DNA from: Candidatus Zixiibacteriota bacterium
GTDB taxonomy: Bacteria > Zixibacteria > MSB-5A5 > JAABVY01
NCBI GenBank assembly: GCA_011056555.1
Contig: DSEQ01000002.1
Span: forward strand, 1-64,000
DNA length: 64,000 nucleotides
Direction: 5' to 3'
Shown: one piece after another, positions 8,090 through 16,190 of the stretch
Position numbering within the stretch: the stretch's first letter is position 1
How the letters are laid out: each line of letters starts with the position of its first letter
Position numbers and translations under genes: made by a program
Notes under the pieces: model-generated
Databases searched by the model: none
Seen by the model: only the letters and a program-made list of their open reading frames with translations
What the model was told of the DNA's origin: nothing

Positions 8090-8117
8090 ATAATATCACG
8101 ACCTCCCAAAAAGTCAA
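8090..8117 (-). promoter_or_regulatory. Candidate sigma-70 promoter of the small RNA
   Basis: The minus strand has TTGACT (8112-8117, five of six), a 16-base spacer and TATTAT (8090-8095, five of six). Initiation would fall near 8083, just before the first hairpin of the candidate RNA. Confidence 0.5.
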
Positions 8118-8282
8118 GAAAAATAAGGCTTCAGAGGGCCTCCTGAGGCCGGCTGCGGGCCTGATTTTAAACGCACTTTCTTGGCTCGCAAGGGATTATT
8201 TGATTAGAATATTACAGATTTTTTCCGCAGGCGTTGCATATTTGCAACCATATTTCGGGCTCTTCTGAGGACTTATCAGACA
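8118..8282. other. Non-coding spacer upstream of the candidate small RNA
   Basis: I see no gene here. The stretch holds two short inverted repeats, one around the GC-rich 8131-8160 (GGCCTCCTGAGGCC) and one TTGCATATTTGCAA at 8234-8247. Neither is followed by a U run on either strand, so neither looks like a terminator. Confidence 0.4.
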
Positions 8283-8305
8283 TAAAAATGCCCCTGAAAT
8301 GGGGC
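8283..8305 (-). terminator. Terminator after tRNA-Leu
   Basis: The minus strand has a short stem GCCCC-ATTTCA-GGGGC (8290-8305) followed by ATTTTTATG. It lies 12 bases beyond the 3' end of tRNA-Leu and probably ends the pgk-tpiA-secG-tRNA transcript. The stem is only five pairs. Confidence 0.65.
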
Positions 8306-8317
8306 TGAGAAACTAAA

Positions 8318-8399
8318 TGCCGAAGGCGGGATTTGAACCCGCACACCTCGCGGTACCACCCCCTCAAGATGGCGTGTCTACCAATTCCACCACTTCGGC
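8318..8399 (-). tRNA. tRNA-Leu (anticodon GAG)
   Basis: This is an 82-base class II tRNA on the minus strand. The acceptor arms are GCCGAAG and CTTCGGC with discriminator A. The anticodon arm CCATC-TTGAGGG-GGTGG gives anticodon GAG, and there is a long variable arm before the T arm GCGGGTTCAAATCCCGC. No CCA is encoded. It starts 16 bases after secG stops on the same strand, the same neighbour pair (secG-leuU) as in E. coli. Confidence 0.95.
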
Positions 8400-8415
8400 A
8401 TTTATAATCTATCTG

Positions 8416-8832
8416 TTATTCACCCTCGGTCTGGGGCGGCATGATAGGCTCAACTTGAATTTCCTGCTGACCCTGTTGCTGGCCGGGCTGCACCTGCTGT
8501 TGCGGCTGCCCTTCTGCCGGGAGCTGCATCGGTGAAACCTGGGCATCCTCCATTGCCTTCTGAGCCTCGCCGGTGATACGGCTGGAGGGTACGCCGGTGC
8601 CTCCACCGGAGAAAGTCAGCAAGATGCAGTTAATCATGAAGGCCACCGCCAGAACAGTAGTCGCTTTGGACAGAAATGTGGCCGCGCCGCGTCCTCCGAA
8701 TACGGCTCCGGAGACTCCCCCGCCGCCGCCAAACGCGCCCGCTAGGCCCTCGCCCTTGGCAGACTGCATCAAGACTGAGATTATCAGCCCCAGGCTGATG
8801 AATATATGCAGAACTATAAGAATACTAAACAA
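8416..8832 (-). CDS. secG: Preprotein translocase subunit SecG
   Basis: The protein has 138 residues. Two membrane helices (about 1-20 and 52-74) flank the Gly-rich linker LAGAFGGGGGVSGAVFGG, the hallmark of SecG, which supports SecYE in protein export at the inner membrane. The C-terminal tail (about 100-138) is rich in Gln and Pro and makes it longer than the E. coli protein. It is the last protein gene of the pgk-tpiA-secG set, 11 bases after tpiA. Confidence 0.93.
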   Translation of the reverse strand: MFSILIVLHIFISLGLIISVLMQSAKGEGLAGAFGGGGGVSGAVFGGRGAATFLSKATTVLAVAFMINCILLTFSGGGTGVPSSRITGEAQKAMEDAQVSPMQLPAEGQPQQQVQPGQQQGQQEIQVEPIMPPQTEGE

Positions 8833-8843
8833 AAGCTTCCTCC

Positions 8844-9599
8844 TCAGGTCGCTGATGATATGATTTTCAAGAATTTATCTTTTGAAAGCGAAGCTCCACC
8901 AATAAGAGCGCCGTCAATCTCTTCTTCTCCAAGTAAATCGTCCGAATTTTCCGGTTTTACCGAGCCGCCATACAGAATCTGAAGCCCATCGGCAATTTGT
9001 TTATCGTATTTCTCTTTCCAGATTTTGCGTATAAGCTTATGTACCTCAACGGCCTGATCCGGGGTGGCGGTTTTGCCGGTGCCGATCGCCCAGACCGGCT
9101 CATATGCGATCACAATCTCCTCGACCCGGCTATAATCAACTTCGGCAGAAAAACCTTCCACCTGAGTCCTGATTATCTCCTCGGTTTTATCGGCCTCTCT
9201 TTCTTCAAGCTGTTCCCCAACACATACGATCGGTTTCAGCCCTAACGATAAAGCCAGTTGACATTTTTTTCCAATCAACTGGTCGCTCTCGGAGAAGTAT
9301 TGCCTGCGCTCCGAGTGGCCTAAAATAACATATTCGCAACCCAATGTCAATAACATCTCGGGCGAAATCTCACCGGTAAAAGCGCCTTCTTTTTCCCATC
9401 CCATGTTTTGCCCGCCGACAAATATCGGCGAATCCTCGACAACTTCAACAACTGTCTTGATCGAGGTAAAGGGCGGGCACAAAAGCACATCGGCCTTATC
9501 CGAGCCATCAAAGCCGTCGGCAATGCCCGAGGCCAGCCTCCCGGCCTCCTCATCCGTCTTATACATCTTCCAGTTTCCGGCGATCAATTTTTTCCGCAT
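8844..9599 (-). CDS. tpiA: Triosephosphate isomerase
   Basis: The protein has 251 residues, the usual family length. It opens RKKLIAGNWKMYKT with the substrate-binding Asn and Lys. The catalytic His is in VILGHSERRQYF and the catalytic Glu in AYEPVWAIGTGKTA, followed by the phosphate loop LYGGSVKPEN. It interconverts dihydroxyacetone phosphate and glyceraldehyde-3-phosphate in glycolysis. It lies 14 bases downstream of pgk. Confidence 0.97.
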   Translation of the reverse strand: MRKKLIAGNWKMYKTDEEAGRLASGIADGFDGSDKADVLLCPPFTSIKTVVEVVEDSPIFVGGQNMGWEKEGAFTGEISPEMLLTLGCEYVILGHSERRQYFSESDQLIGKKCQLALSLGLKPIVCVGEQLEEREADKTEEIIRTQVEGFSAEVDYSRVEEIVIAYEPVWAIGTGKTATPDQAVEVHKLIRKIWKEKYDKQIADGLQILYGGSVKPENSDDLLGEEEIDGALIGGASLSKDKFLKIISSAT

Positions 9600-9613
9600 G
9601 ATATTCTCCCTTT

Positions 9614-10807
9614 TTATTTATCCGTCAATGCCGCCAATCCGGGCAGGGTTTTTCCTTCCAGGAACTCCAGCGACGCTCCGCCGCCGGTGGAGATGTGCGA
9701 GAGCCTGTCGCCCACCCCAGCCTTCTTCACAGCCGAGGCGGAATCGCCGCCTCCTATAATAGTTGTCGCTCCTTCAGAAGTCAGCTCGGCCAGAGCTTTG
9801 GCCAACTCTATTGTACCGGTGGCAAAATTCTCTTTTTCGAACACCCCCATAGGGCCGTTCCAGACAATCGTTCTGCAGTCGCTCAAATCCTGTTTGTATT
9901 TTTTTAAGGTTTCCGGGCCGATATCATATCCGGCCATGTCGGATGGAATCTGATCGACTGGAACAGTCTTTGTCTCAGAATCCTCGCTCAAATCCCTGGC
10001 ACAAACAACATCAACGGGGAGCGATATCTCCACCTCTTTGGACTGGGCTTTCTTCAATAGCTTCTCGGCCATCTCGACCCGATCTTCCTCCAGGAGAGAT
10101 TTACCGATTTCAAGACCCTGGGCCTTGAAAAACGTGAAAGCCATGCCGCCGCCTATGAAAATCTTCTCCACTTTTTCGATCAGGTTATTGATGACATCGA
10201 TTTTGCCGGAAATCTTGGCTCCACCCAGGATGGCGGCCATGGGACGTTCAGGATTTTCGACCGCATTTCCAAGATATTCTATTTCCTTGACCATCAGATA
10301 GCCGGCCGCCGCCTGATCGAAATATTTCGTGACACCTTCGGTTGAGGCATGCGCGCGGTGGGCGGTGCCGAAAGCATCATTTATGTAAACCTCGCCGAGT
10401 CTCGAGAGCTTTTCGGCAAAATCCGGATCATTATTTTTTTCACCTGAATAGAATCTCAAATTCTCCAGCAACAGCACCTCGCCCGGTTTCAAGTCCTTCG
10501 CCTGTTTCAATGCCTCCTCGCCGATACAATCATCAGCAAACTTAACAGGCTTGTCCAGATGCTGAGAAAGGTTATAGGCCACCGGCTTAAGGCTCATTGT
10601 GGGATCGGATTTTCCCTTGGGACGTCCCAGATGGGACATCAAAACCGCCGAGCCGCCCGATTCCAGGATTTTCTTGATTGTCGGCAGGGACGCTACGATT
10701 CGATTGTCATTGGCAACCTTACCATCCTCGATGGGAACATTAAAATCCACTCTAACCAGCACCCTTTTGCCTGCAATATCCAGGTCATCTATTGTCAGTT
10801 TATTCAT
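9614..10807 (-). CDS. pgk: Phosphoglycerate kinase
   Basis: The protein has 397 residues and is full length. The N-terminal signature KRVLVRVDFNVPI, the substrate region LMSHLGRPKGK, the motif AILGGAKISGKIDVINNL and the C-terminal nucleotide loop TIIGGGDSASAVKKAG are all present. It makes ATP from 1,3-bisphosphoglycerate in glycolysis. GGAGG four bases before the ATG supports the start. A terminator follows gapA upstream, so pgk probably has its own promoter. Confidence 0.97.
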   Translation of the reverse strand: MNKLTIDDLDIAGKRVLVRVDFNVPIEDGKVANDNRIVASLPTIKKILESGGSAVLMSHLGRPKGKSDPTMSLKPVAYNLSQHLDKPVKFADDCIGEEALKQAKDLKPGEVLLLENLRFYSGEKNNDPDFAEKLSRLGEVYINDAFGTAHRAHASTEGVTKYFDQAAAGYLMVKEIEYLGNAVENPERPMAAILGGAKISGKIDVINNLIEKVEKIFIGGGMAFTFFKAQGLEIGKSLLEEDRVEMAEKLLKKAQSKEVEISLPVDVVCARDLSEDSETKTVPVDQIPSDMAGYDIGPETLKKYKQDLSDCRTIVWNGPMGVFEKENFATGTIELAKALAELTSEGATTIIGGGDSASAVKKAGVGDRLSHISTGGGASLEFLEGKTLPGLAALTDK

Positions 10808-11203
10808 TATGCCTCCAAGCTTTTGGTTAATCCTTCTCTTTATAATGATCTAACCATCGTAATGGACTAATGTTCGTCGAACGATGTGATAATAAAATTG
10901 CGGATTTGAAAAAAACAAGTATTATTTTTGATATGCCTGACATCACAGAAAAAAGTGTCCGGCCGGTAGATTGAGGTGTTGAGAAAATGTATCGAATGAA
11001 TCTGTCATTCTGAGCGAAGCGAAGAATCTCTCTCTAATTAACAAAAGATTCTTCGATCACTACGTTCCCTCAGAATGACGAATATTGCTATCTCAGGCGG
11101 GATCTTGATCCAGATAGAATCGGGATCAATACCGGGCGCGACCATCTTCGATCCCTGCGCACATCGAGAGCATGCATCATCTTGGTCAGCCTGAATCTTC
11201 TGG
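10808..11203. other. Intergenic region between gapA and pgk
   Basis: There is no convincing gene in this stretch. On the minus strand TTGTTT and TATTAT with an 18-base spacer (about 10888-10917) form a weak promoter candidate for pgk. A palindromic repeat occupies 11003-11079. The rest, including 11085-11200, shows no conserved reading frame. Confidence 0.45.
11003..11079. repeat. Intergenic palindromic repeat
   Basis: The ends GTCATTCTGAG and CTCAGAATGAC are inverted copies, and inside them GCGAAGAATCT pairs with AGATTCTTCG. The motif 'GTCATTCTGAGCGAAGCGAA' resembles dispersed palindromic repeats common in many environmental genomes. It is probably related to the 'GTCATTGCGAGGAGCGAAGC' element at 40362. 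Confidence 0.7.
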
Positions 11204-11236
11204 TAAAATAAAAGCCCGCCTTAAGGCAAGGCGGGC
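11204..11236 (-). terminator. Rho-independent terminator of gapA
   Basis: The minus strand has stem GCCCGCC/GGCGGGC (11214-11236) followed by TTTTATTTTA. It lies 20 bases after the gapA stop codon. Confidence 0.9.
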
Positions 11237-11256
11237 CATAATACACAAAATAATTT

Positions 11257-12261
11257 CTACAGCATCTTCTCGAGCATCTGCCACATCCTGGTGGAGAAAC
11301 CCCACTCATTATCGTACCAGCTATACAGCTTCACCAGGGTCTTACCTATTACACGCGTCTGCTCGGCATCGAAGATTGTTGAGTGATTGTTGCCGATTAT
11401 ATCGGTCAGCACGATTGGATCGGTTTCATATTTCAGTATCCCCTTCAATGGAGCGGCTGAGGCCGCCTTCTTGAATGCTTGATTGACCGACTCAACGGTG
11501 GCATCCTTCTTCACTACTGCAGCCAGATCGATGAGCGAGCCGCACGGTGTGGGGACACGGATCGCCATACCGTCGATCTTGCCCTCCACCTCGGGTATAA
11601 TTTTGCTGATGGCCTTGGCTGCTCCGGTTGTGGTAGGCAGCATGTTTACTGCCGCGGCACGGGCCCTGCGCAGATCCTTGTGAGGGCCGTCAACTATATT
11701 CTGGCTGGAGGTATATGAGTGAATGGTTGTCATGAAGGCGTGGTCGATCTCAAAATTGTCATTCAATACTTTAACTATCGGGGCCAGACCGTTGGTGGTG
11801 CATGATCCGATACTTATGATATTATGATTTTTCTTGTCATAGCCGTCATCATTGACGCCGATCACAAAATTGCCGTCCACTTCATCCTTGGGGGGAGCGG
11901 AGATCAGCACCTTTTTGGCGCCGGCATCGATATGCTTCTGTGCATCCGCTTTCTTCCGGAAAAGCCCTGTTGATTCCACAACCAGGTCAACTCCAAGCTC
12001 CTTGTGCGGAAGTTCGGACGGATCTTTGATTCCAGTAACCTTGATCTTCTTGCCGTCGATGGTGATCGAATCTTTGCCCGCCTCAACCTCGCCGGGATAC
12101 AGACCATAAACCGAATCATATTTGAAAAGATAGGCCAGGGACTTTGGATCAACCAGGTCATTTACAGACACGAAGTCAAGGTCAGATCCATTCTTAAGAG
12201 CCGAACGCATGACCATTCGTCCAATCCTGCCGAATCCATTAATTGCTACTTTTACTCCCAT
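11257..12261 (-). CDS. gapA: Glyceraldehyde-3-phosphate dehydrogenase
   Basis: The protein has 334 residues. It opens with the NAD-binding NGFGRIGRMVMRS, and the catalytic Cys is in SIGSCTTNGLAPI. The motif GAAKAISKIIPEVEGKIDG and the C-terminal WYDNEWGFSTRM are typical. It oxidises and phosphorylates glyceraldehyde-3-phosphate. It lies 15 bases downstream of the beta-barrel gene and ends at a strong terminator, so it is transcribed apart from pgk-tpiA although the glycolytic genes are clustered. Confidence 0.97.
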   Translation of the reverse strand: MGVKVAINGFGRIGRMVMRSALKNGSDLDFVSVNDLVDPKSLAYLFKYDSVYGLYPGEVEAGKDSITIDGKKIKVTGIKDPSELPHKELGVDLVVESTGLFRKKADAQKHIDAGAKKVLISAPPKDEVDGNFVIGVNDDGYDKKNHNIISIGSCTTNGLAPIVKVLNDNFEIDHAFMTTIHSYTSSQNIVDGPHKDLRRARAAAVNMLPTTTGAAKAISKIIPEVEGKIDGMAIRVPTPCGSLIDLAAVVKKDATVESVNQAFKKAASAAPLKGILKYETDPIVLTDIIGNNHSTIFDAEQTRVIGKTLVKLYSWYDNEWGFSTRMWQMLEKML

Positions 12262-12276
12262 TGCACACTCCTTTTT

Positions 12277-12933
12277 TTATTCATTATTCGTCCTGAGTAT
12301 ATATGCTATTCCAAATGCTATCTGGTAACCGCTATGGTCCAGGTACCCGCCAATGGCCTCGCCGAAGTCCATCTTGTGGTATTTGACAGACCCCGTCAGG
12401 CCGATTGTGGTGGAAACGAATGAATCGAAGCCTGCTCCTAACCACCAGCCCAGGGTGGTCGCGCTTTCAGAATCGCGGTCTATATAAACATACGGATTCA
12501 GAATAGAGCCGCCCTCGATAACACCTCGTCCCACAATCAACGATCCTCCACCGGCAATCCAGGGCTGGTAATTATCGCTTAACTGACTGGCCAGAGGCTT
12601 GATTTTTACCCCGGCATCAATGGGGTACAAATTAATAGTCCCGAAGAAATTTCCGACTCCCTCGACGAACCACCTGAATTCACCCCGGTTTATGACCGAG
12701 AGTCCCACGTCCAGAGCAATTTCGTTAAGAAAGTGCCAGTTGAAAAATATCTCGGTGTGGAAACCGTTTTGATCAGAGCTGATATTGTAGTCAATATATT
12801 GTTCATCCGGAGCCTCCTGGCTGGTGTGGCCAACTCCGATCTTGATTCCCGCATATGAAATGCCATCAAGATCAGCAGCCGTGAGATTGGCGGCCGCCAT
12901 AATAATCAATAGAACTGATGTTATAAATTTCAA
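12277..12933 (-). CDS. Predicted outer-membrane beta-barrel protein
   Basis: The 218-residue protein opens with a signal peptide (MKFITSVLLIIMAAANLTAA). The rest alternates polar and hydrophobic residues in short strands with many Gly and aromatic residues, such as YAGIKIGVGH, TLGWWLGAGF and YQIAFGIAYIL, as in a small outer-membrane barrel. I do not recognise a named family. It lies between the protease gene and gapA on the same strand, 45 bases after the protease start. Confidence 0.65.
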   Translation of the reverse strand: MKFITSVLLIIMAAANLTAADLDGISYAGIKIGVGHTSQEAPDEQYIDYNISSDQNGFHTEIFFNWHFLNEIALDVGLSVINRGEFRWFVEGVGNFFGTINLYPIDAGVKIKPLASQLSDNYQPWIAGGGSLIVGRGVIEGGSILNPYVYIDRDSESATTLGWWLGAGFDSFVSTTIGLTGSVKYHKMDFGEAIGGYLDHSGYQIAFGIAYILRTNNE

Positions 12934-12978
12934 TCTGATTGCCTGCCTTGATTTAAATTGATTGGTACATCGCAGGAT

Positions 12979-14835
12979 TTACTTCTCTTGCTGTTCTGTT
13001 ATGTCTTCCAACTCCAGATCAACCTGGAATTCCTGCCCATCTCTTTCGTACTTAACCGTAACAACATCACCCTTATCGCCATCGAGCATCTCGTAAATGT
13101 CATCGAATTGCATGCCATTCACTTTCCTGCCATCGATCGCAATTAGCCTGTCATTTTCTTGTAATCCCGATTCGGCGGCCGGAGTTCCTTCAATAATCCT
13201 GTACACCACAAATCCATCCCCCTCCGACTTGATTATCATGCCGCTGGAGATAATCCCGTTATCGGTGACATCATCGGTGATCTTGGTCAAATAGAGCTTT
13301 TTACCGGGATAGTCGAAACCAAGCGCGAACCATTTCATTACGCCGCCGCCGACATTACCGTCGATGTTTTCCGCAGCCAGGATTCCGGTTTCCATCAGGT
13401 TAAAGCCCGTAATCAGGTCATCCAGCCTGTATTTGCCGATCGTAAATGAGGGCAGAATTGCAAGGGTTGATTCCGATTCTCCACCGATACCCATTATGGG
13501 GAATGTACCAAGTTCCTTTACAACCTGGGAAAGGAGATTGTATTTCTTGACAAAAGGTGCATTCAGGTCAAGAAAGTTCTGGCTGCCCGTATCAAAGCGG
13601 AACCTGCCTTCGATGGAATCATTTATGACGGCGCTAATAACCGGATGATTGGACTCGATTTCCAGCTCCAAAGTATCCACGCGTCCGGGATAGATACCTG
13701 CTCCCGGATTATATATAGTAATTATATTTGCCGGATAATCGATATCAACGATCAGGCTGGAAAATAGATCATAACCCAGAATTCCCTGGATCGGCTCGAC
13801 CAGTATCTCATCGGCAAAGCTCAGATCAAGAGCCCCGGCGGCAAAGTCGAGAAGGGTGACATTACCGATTTTTAGACTATCGACCCTCACGAAGCTGCCG
13901 ACATCAACACCTCCCACTCCTACGGCAGGCAGGTTTCCGGCGTCCTCCAGGCCCAGTGAATCGGCAATCCGTTGCTCGATAATAGTCATGCCCGCCCCGG
14001 AATCGAGCAGGAACCAGAATGGCCCCGAGCCATTGACATGAACCGGCACGTAGATATGATGAATATTCAGCTTAAATTCCAGACTGCTTGAATCGGCATT
14101 ATTGGAAAAACTGAATTTTTCCTTCTCTTTCACGGGCGGCATGAAGATGCTGTCGGGAATATCATAGTTAATTTCGAATGATTGTATTGAAATGGTAGTC
14201 AGAAGCAGGGGATTGCCGAGATCCTGAACTGTGGTAAGGGGCATCTTGATCCCCTCAGTTGTCACCCAGTCTGCATAGGTCGAGACCACCGGGATTCCCT
14301 GTATGGTTGTGCGGGTACCGGCAAAGAGATAGGTGAGCGTATCCAAATACAGGGTCAGTTGATCGCCCTCGGGCGGTTGAAATGTATAAACATAGCAGCC
14401 TGCATCATTAAATTCCTCAACGCCCACCCAATTAAAATAATTCTTCATTTCAGGATCGAGGATATAATTGTAGCTGCTCAGGACATACTCTGTGATGAAC
14501 TGCTTTTTTTCCACTCCGGCCAGGTCGCGAACAGTACCGGTCTGATCCTTCATCCACAGCCGCCCCTGATACATGCCCTGCTCAATCTGCATGATTGCCA
14601 GGTCCATCTTGAGTTTAGCCTTTTCGGGCTTCTCCATCCACATCTCAGCCGTTCCGGAAAGATTCCCCAGCTGGACATCGGCCTGGTATTGCAGTGATTT
14701 GAATTTGCTCAGGGCTTCCATTCCTCCCAGAGCCTGAGCATGCCGATCCAGGACCTGATCGATAGAGGGCTCCTGCGCCATGACCGAAGAGACAAACCAG
14801 AGCAGTATAAATAAGACGAAACCAGTTTTTTTCAT
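12979..14835 (-). CDS. Secreted aspartyl protease with LolA-like N-terminus and PDZ domain
   Basis: The protein has 618 residues. A signal peptide (1-20) is followed by a region (about 30-240) that resembles LolA/outer-membrane lipoprotein sorting domains. Then come two retropepsin-type halves with active-site motifs LLDSGAGMTII and RFDTGSQNFLDL. The C-terminus (about 530-605) is a PDZ domain (EGTPAAESGLQENDRLIAIDG). Two Asp-(Ser/Thr)-Gly motifs in one chain mean a complete active site could form intramolecularly. It probably acts in the periplasm or at the surface. The target is unknown. Confidence 0.82.
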   Translation of the reverse strand: MKKTGFVLFILLWFVSSVMAQEPSIDQVLDRHAQALGGMEALSKFKSLQYQADVQLGNLSGTAEMWMEKPEKAKLKMDLAIMQIEQGMYQGRLWMKDQTGTVRDLAGVEKKQFITEYVLSSYNYILDPEMKNYFNWVGVEEFNDAGCYVYTFQPPEGDQLTLYLDTLTYLFAGTRTTIQGIPVVSTYADWVTTEGIKMPLTTVQDLGNPLLLTTISIQSFEINYDIPDSIFMPPVKEKEKFSFSNNADSSSLEFKLNIHHIYVPVHVNGSGPFWFLLDSGAGMTIIEQRIADSLGLEDAGNLPAVGVGGVDVGSFVRVDSLKIGNVTLLDFAAGALDLSFADEILVEPIQGILGYDLFSSLIVDIDYPANIITIYNPGAGIYPGRVDTLELEIESNHPVISAVINDSIEGRFRFDTGSQNFLDLNAPFVKKYNLLSQVVKELGTFPIMGIGGESESTLAILPSFTIGKYRLDDLITGFNLMETGILAAENIDGNVGGGVMKWFALGFDYPGKKLYLTKITDDVTDNGIISSGMIIKSEGDGFVVYRIIEGTPAAESGLQENDRLIAIDGRKVNGMQFDDIYEMLDGDKGDVVTVKYERDGQEFQVDLELEDITEQQEK

Positions 14836-14847
14836 CCGAATTCTCCT

Positions 14848-16170
14848 TTATTTCAGAAAAACATAATATGCCAGGAATATCAGCCCCAGAAGAAACATCA
14901 ACCAGTTCATCTCTCTTCCCCGTCCCGCGATCAGCATGAAGATCGGATAAGTTATGAAGCCGAAAGCCATGCCATCGGCAATGGAATATGTGAGCGGTAT
15001 GCCGATTATTACAAGGAAGCAGGGAAAGGCCACGGCGATATCGTTCCAATCTATTTTGGTGATATTTCTCATCATAATCGAACCGACATAAATCAGCGCC
15101 GGCGCAGTCACCGGATAGAGTACTTTCCCCTCTGCTATTTCTACCCCTCCGCCGGCCATACGTGCCACCGGAATAAAAAATATCATCAGAACAAACATCA
15201 GCCCGGTGACAATATTGGCAAAGCCGCTGCGTGCCCCGGCTCCGATACCTGTGGCCGATTCGATATAGCTGGTAACAGTGGAGGTGCCCATCAAAGCTCC
15301 GGCGGTCGTACCCACCGCATCAGAAAAAAGCGCCCGCGAGGCCCGCGGCAGTTTGCCGTCACGCATGAACCCGGCCTGATTTCCGATTCCCACCAGGGTA
15401 CCGGCGGTATCGAACATATCGACGAAGAGAAAGACCAGTATTATCGTGCCGGTTTGAGTTTTCAGGGCCCCGATTATATCGAGTTTTAGAAATGTAGGTT
15501 CCATCGATGGGGGTGCGGCCACAATGCCGGTATAGTCTATTATCTTGAAGGCGACACCCAGAATCAGGATTATTATCATGCTCCATAGGATGGCGCCCTT
15601 GATTCTGAGAATAACCATGATGCCCAAAAGTACAATTCCTATGATCGACAGGATTGCGGCCGGATGATGGATCGGCCCCAGAGTGATGAGCGCCCCGGGG
15701 TCCTTGGTAATCAGGCCGGCATGCCAGAGGCCGATGGAGGCTATAAACAGGCCGATTCCCACGGCAATCGCTATCTGGATATCGGGTGGAATGACATTAA
15801 TAATTGCCTCACGAATTTTAAGCAGAGTGAGCAGGATAAAAATAACGCCCGCAACAAAAACGGCTCCCAGTGTTATCTCCCAGCTTATTCCCATGCCAAG
15901 CACCACGCTGTAGGCGAAAAAGGCATTCAGTCCCAGTCCCGGGGCCTGGGCGATGGGATAGCGCGCCCATATCCCCATAATTATGGTTGCCAGGGCGGCC
16001 GACAGGCAGGTGGCGATCATGACCGAACTGAAGTCCATGCCCGCGCCCGAGAGGATAGCCGGATTTACGAAGATGATGTAGGCCATGGCCATGAAGGTGG
16101 TCATGCCCCCCGTGATTTCGGAGCGGTAATTTGTCCCTAATTCCTGAAATCTGAAATATTTTTTTATCAT
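14848..16170 (-). CDS. NCS2-family purine permease (AzgA/PbuG type)
   Basis: The 440-residue protein has about 12-13 membrane helices. The N-terminal FTTFMAMAYIIFVNP-like stretch (here TTFMAMAYIIFVNPAI), the signature QAPGLGLNAFFAY and VLFLFVDMFDTAGTLVG (here LVFLFVDMFDTAGTLVGIG) mark the hypoxanthine/guanine/adenine branch of NCS2. It should import purine bases with protons. It lies 12 bases upstream of the protease gene. Confidence 0.9.
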   Translation of the reverse strand: MIKKYFRFQELGTNYRSEITGGMTTFMAMAYIIFVNPAILSGAGMDFSSVMIATCLSAALATIIMGIWARYPIAQAPGLGLNAFFAYSVVLGMGISWEITLGAVFVAGVIFILLTLLKIREAIINVIPPDIQIAIAVGIGLFIASIGLWHAGLITKDPGALITLGPIHHPAAILSIIGIVLLGIMVILRIKGAILWSMIIILILGVAFKIIDYTGIVAAPPSMEPTFLKLDIIGALKTQTGTIILVFLFVDMFDTAGTLVGIGNQAGFMRDGKLPRASRALFSDAVGTTAGALMGTSTVTSYIESATGIGAGARSGFANIVTGLMFVLMIFFIPVARMAGGGVEIAEGKVLYPVTAPALIYVGSIMMRNITKIDWNDIAVAFPCFLVIIGIPLTYSIADGMAFGFITYPIFMLIAGRGREMNWLMFLLGLIFLAYYVFLK

Positions 16171-16190
16171 GACCGAAAACAGAAAATCTA

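Noticed and set aside
8317..8535. Open frame of 72 residues covering tRNA-Leu
   Set aside because: It is the antisense reading of the tRNA followed by antisense of secG; such tRNA-derived frames are a known artefact.
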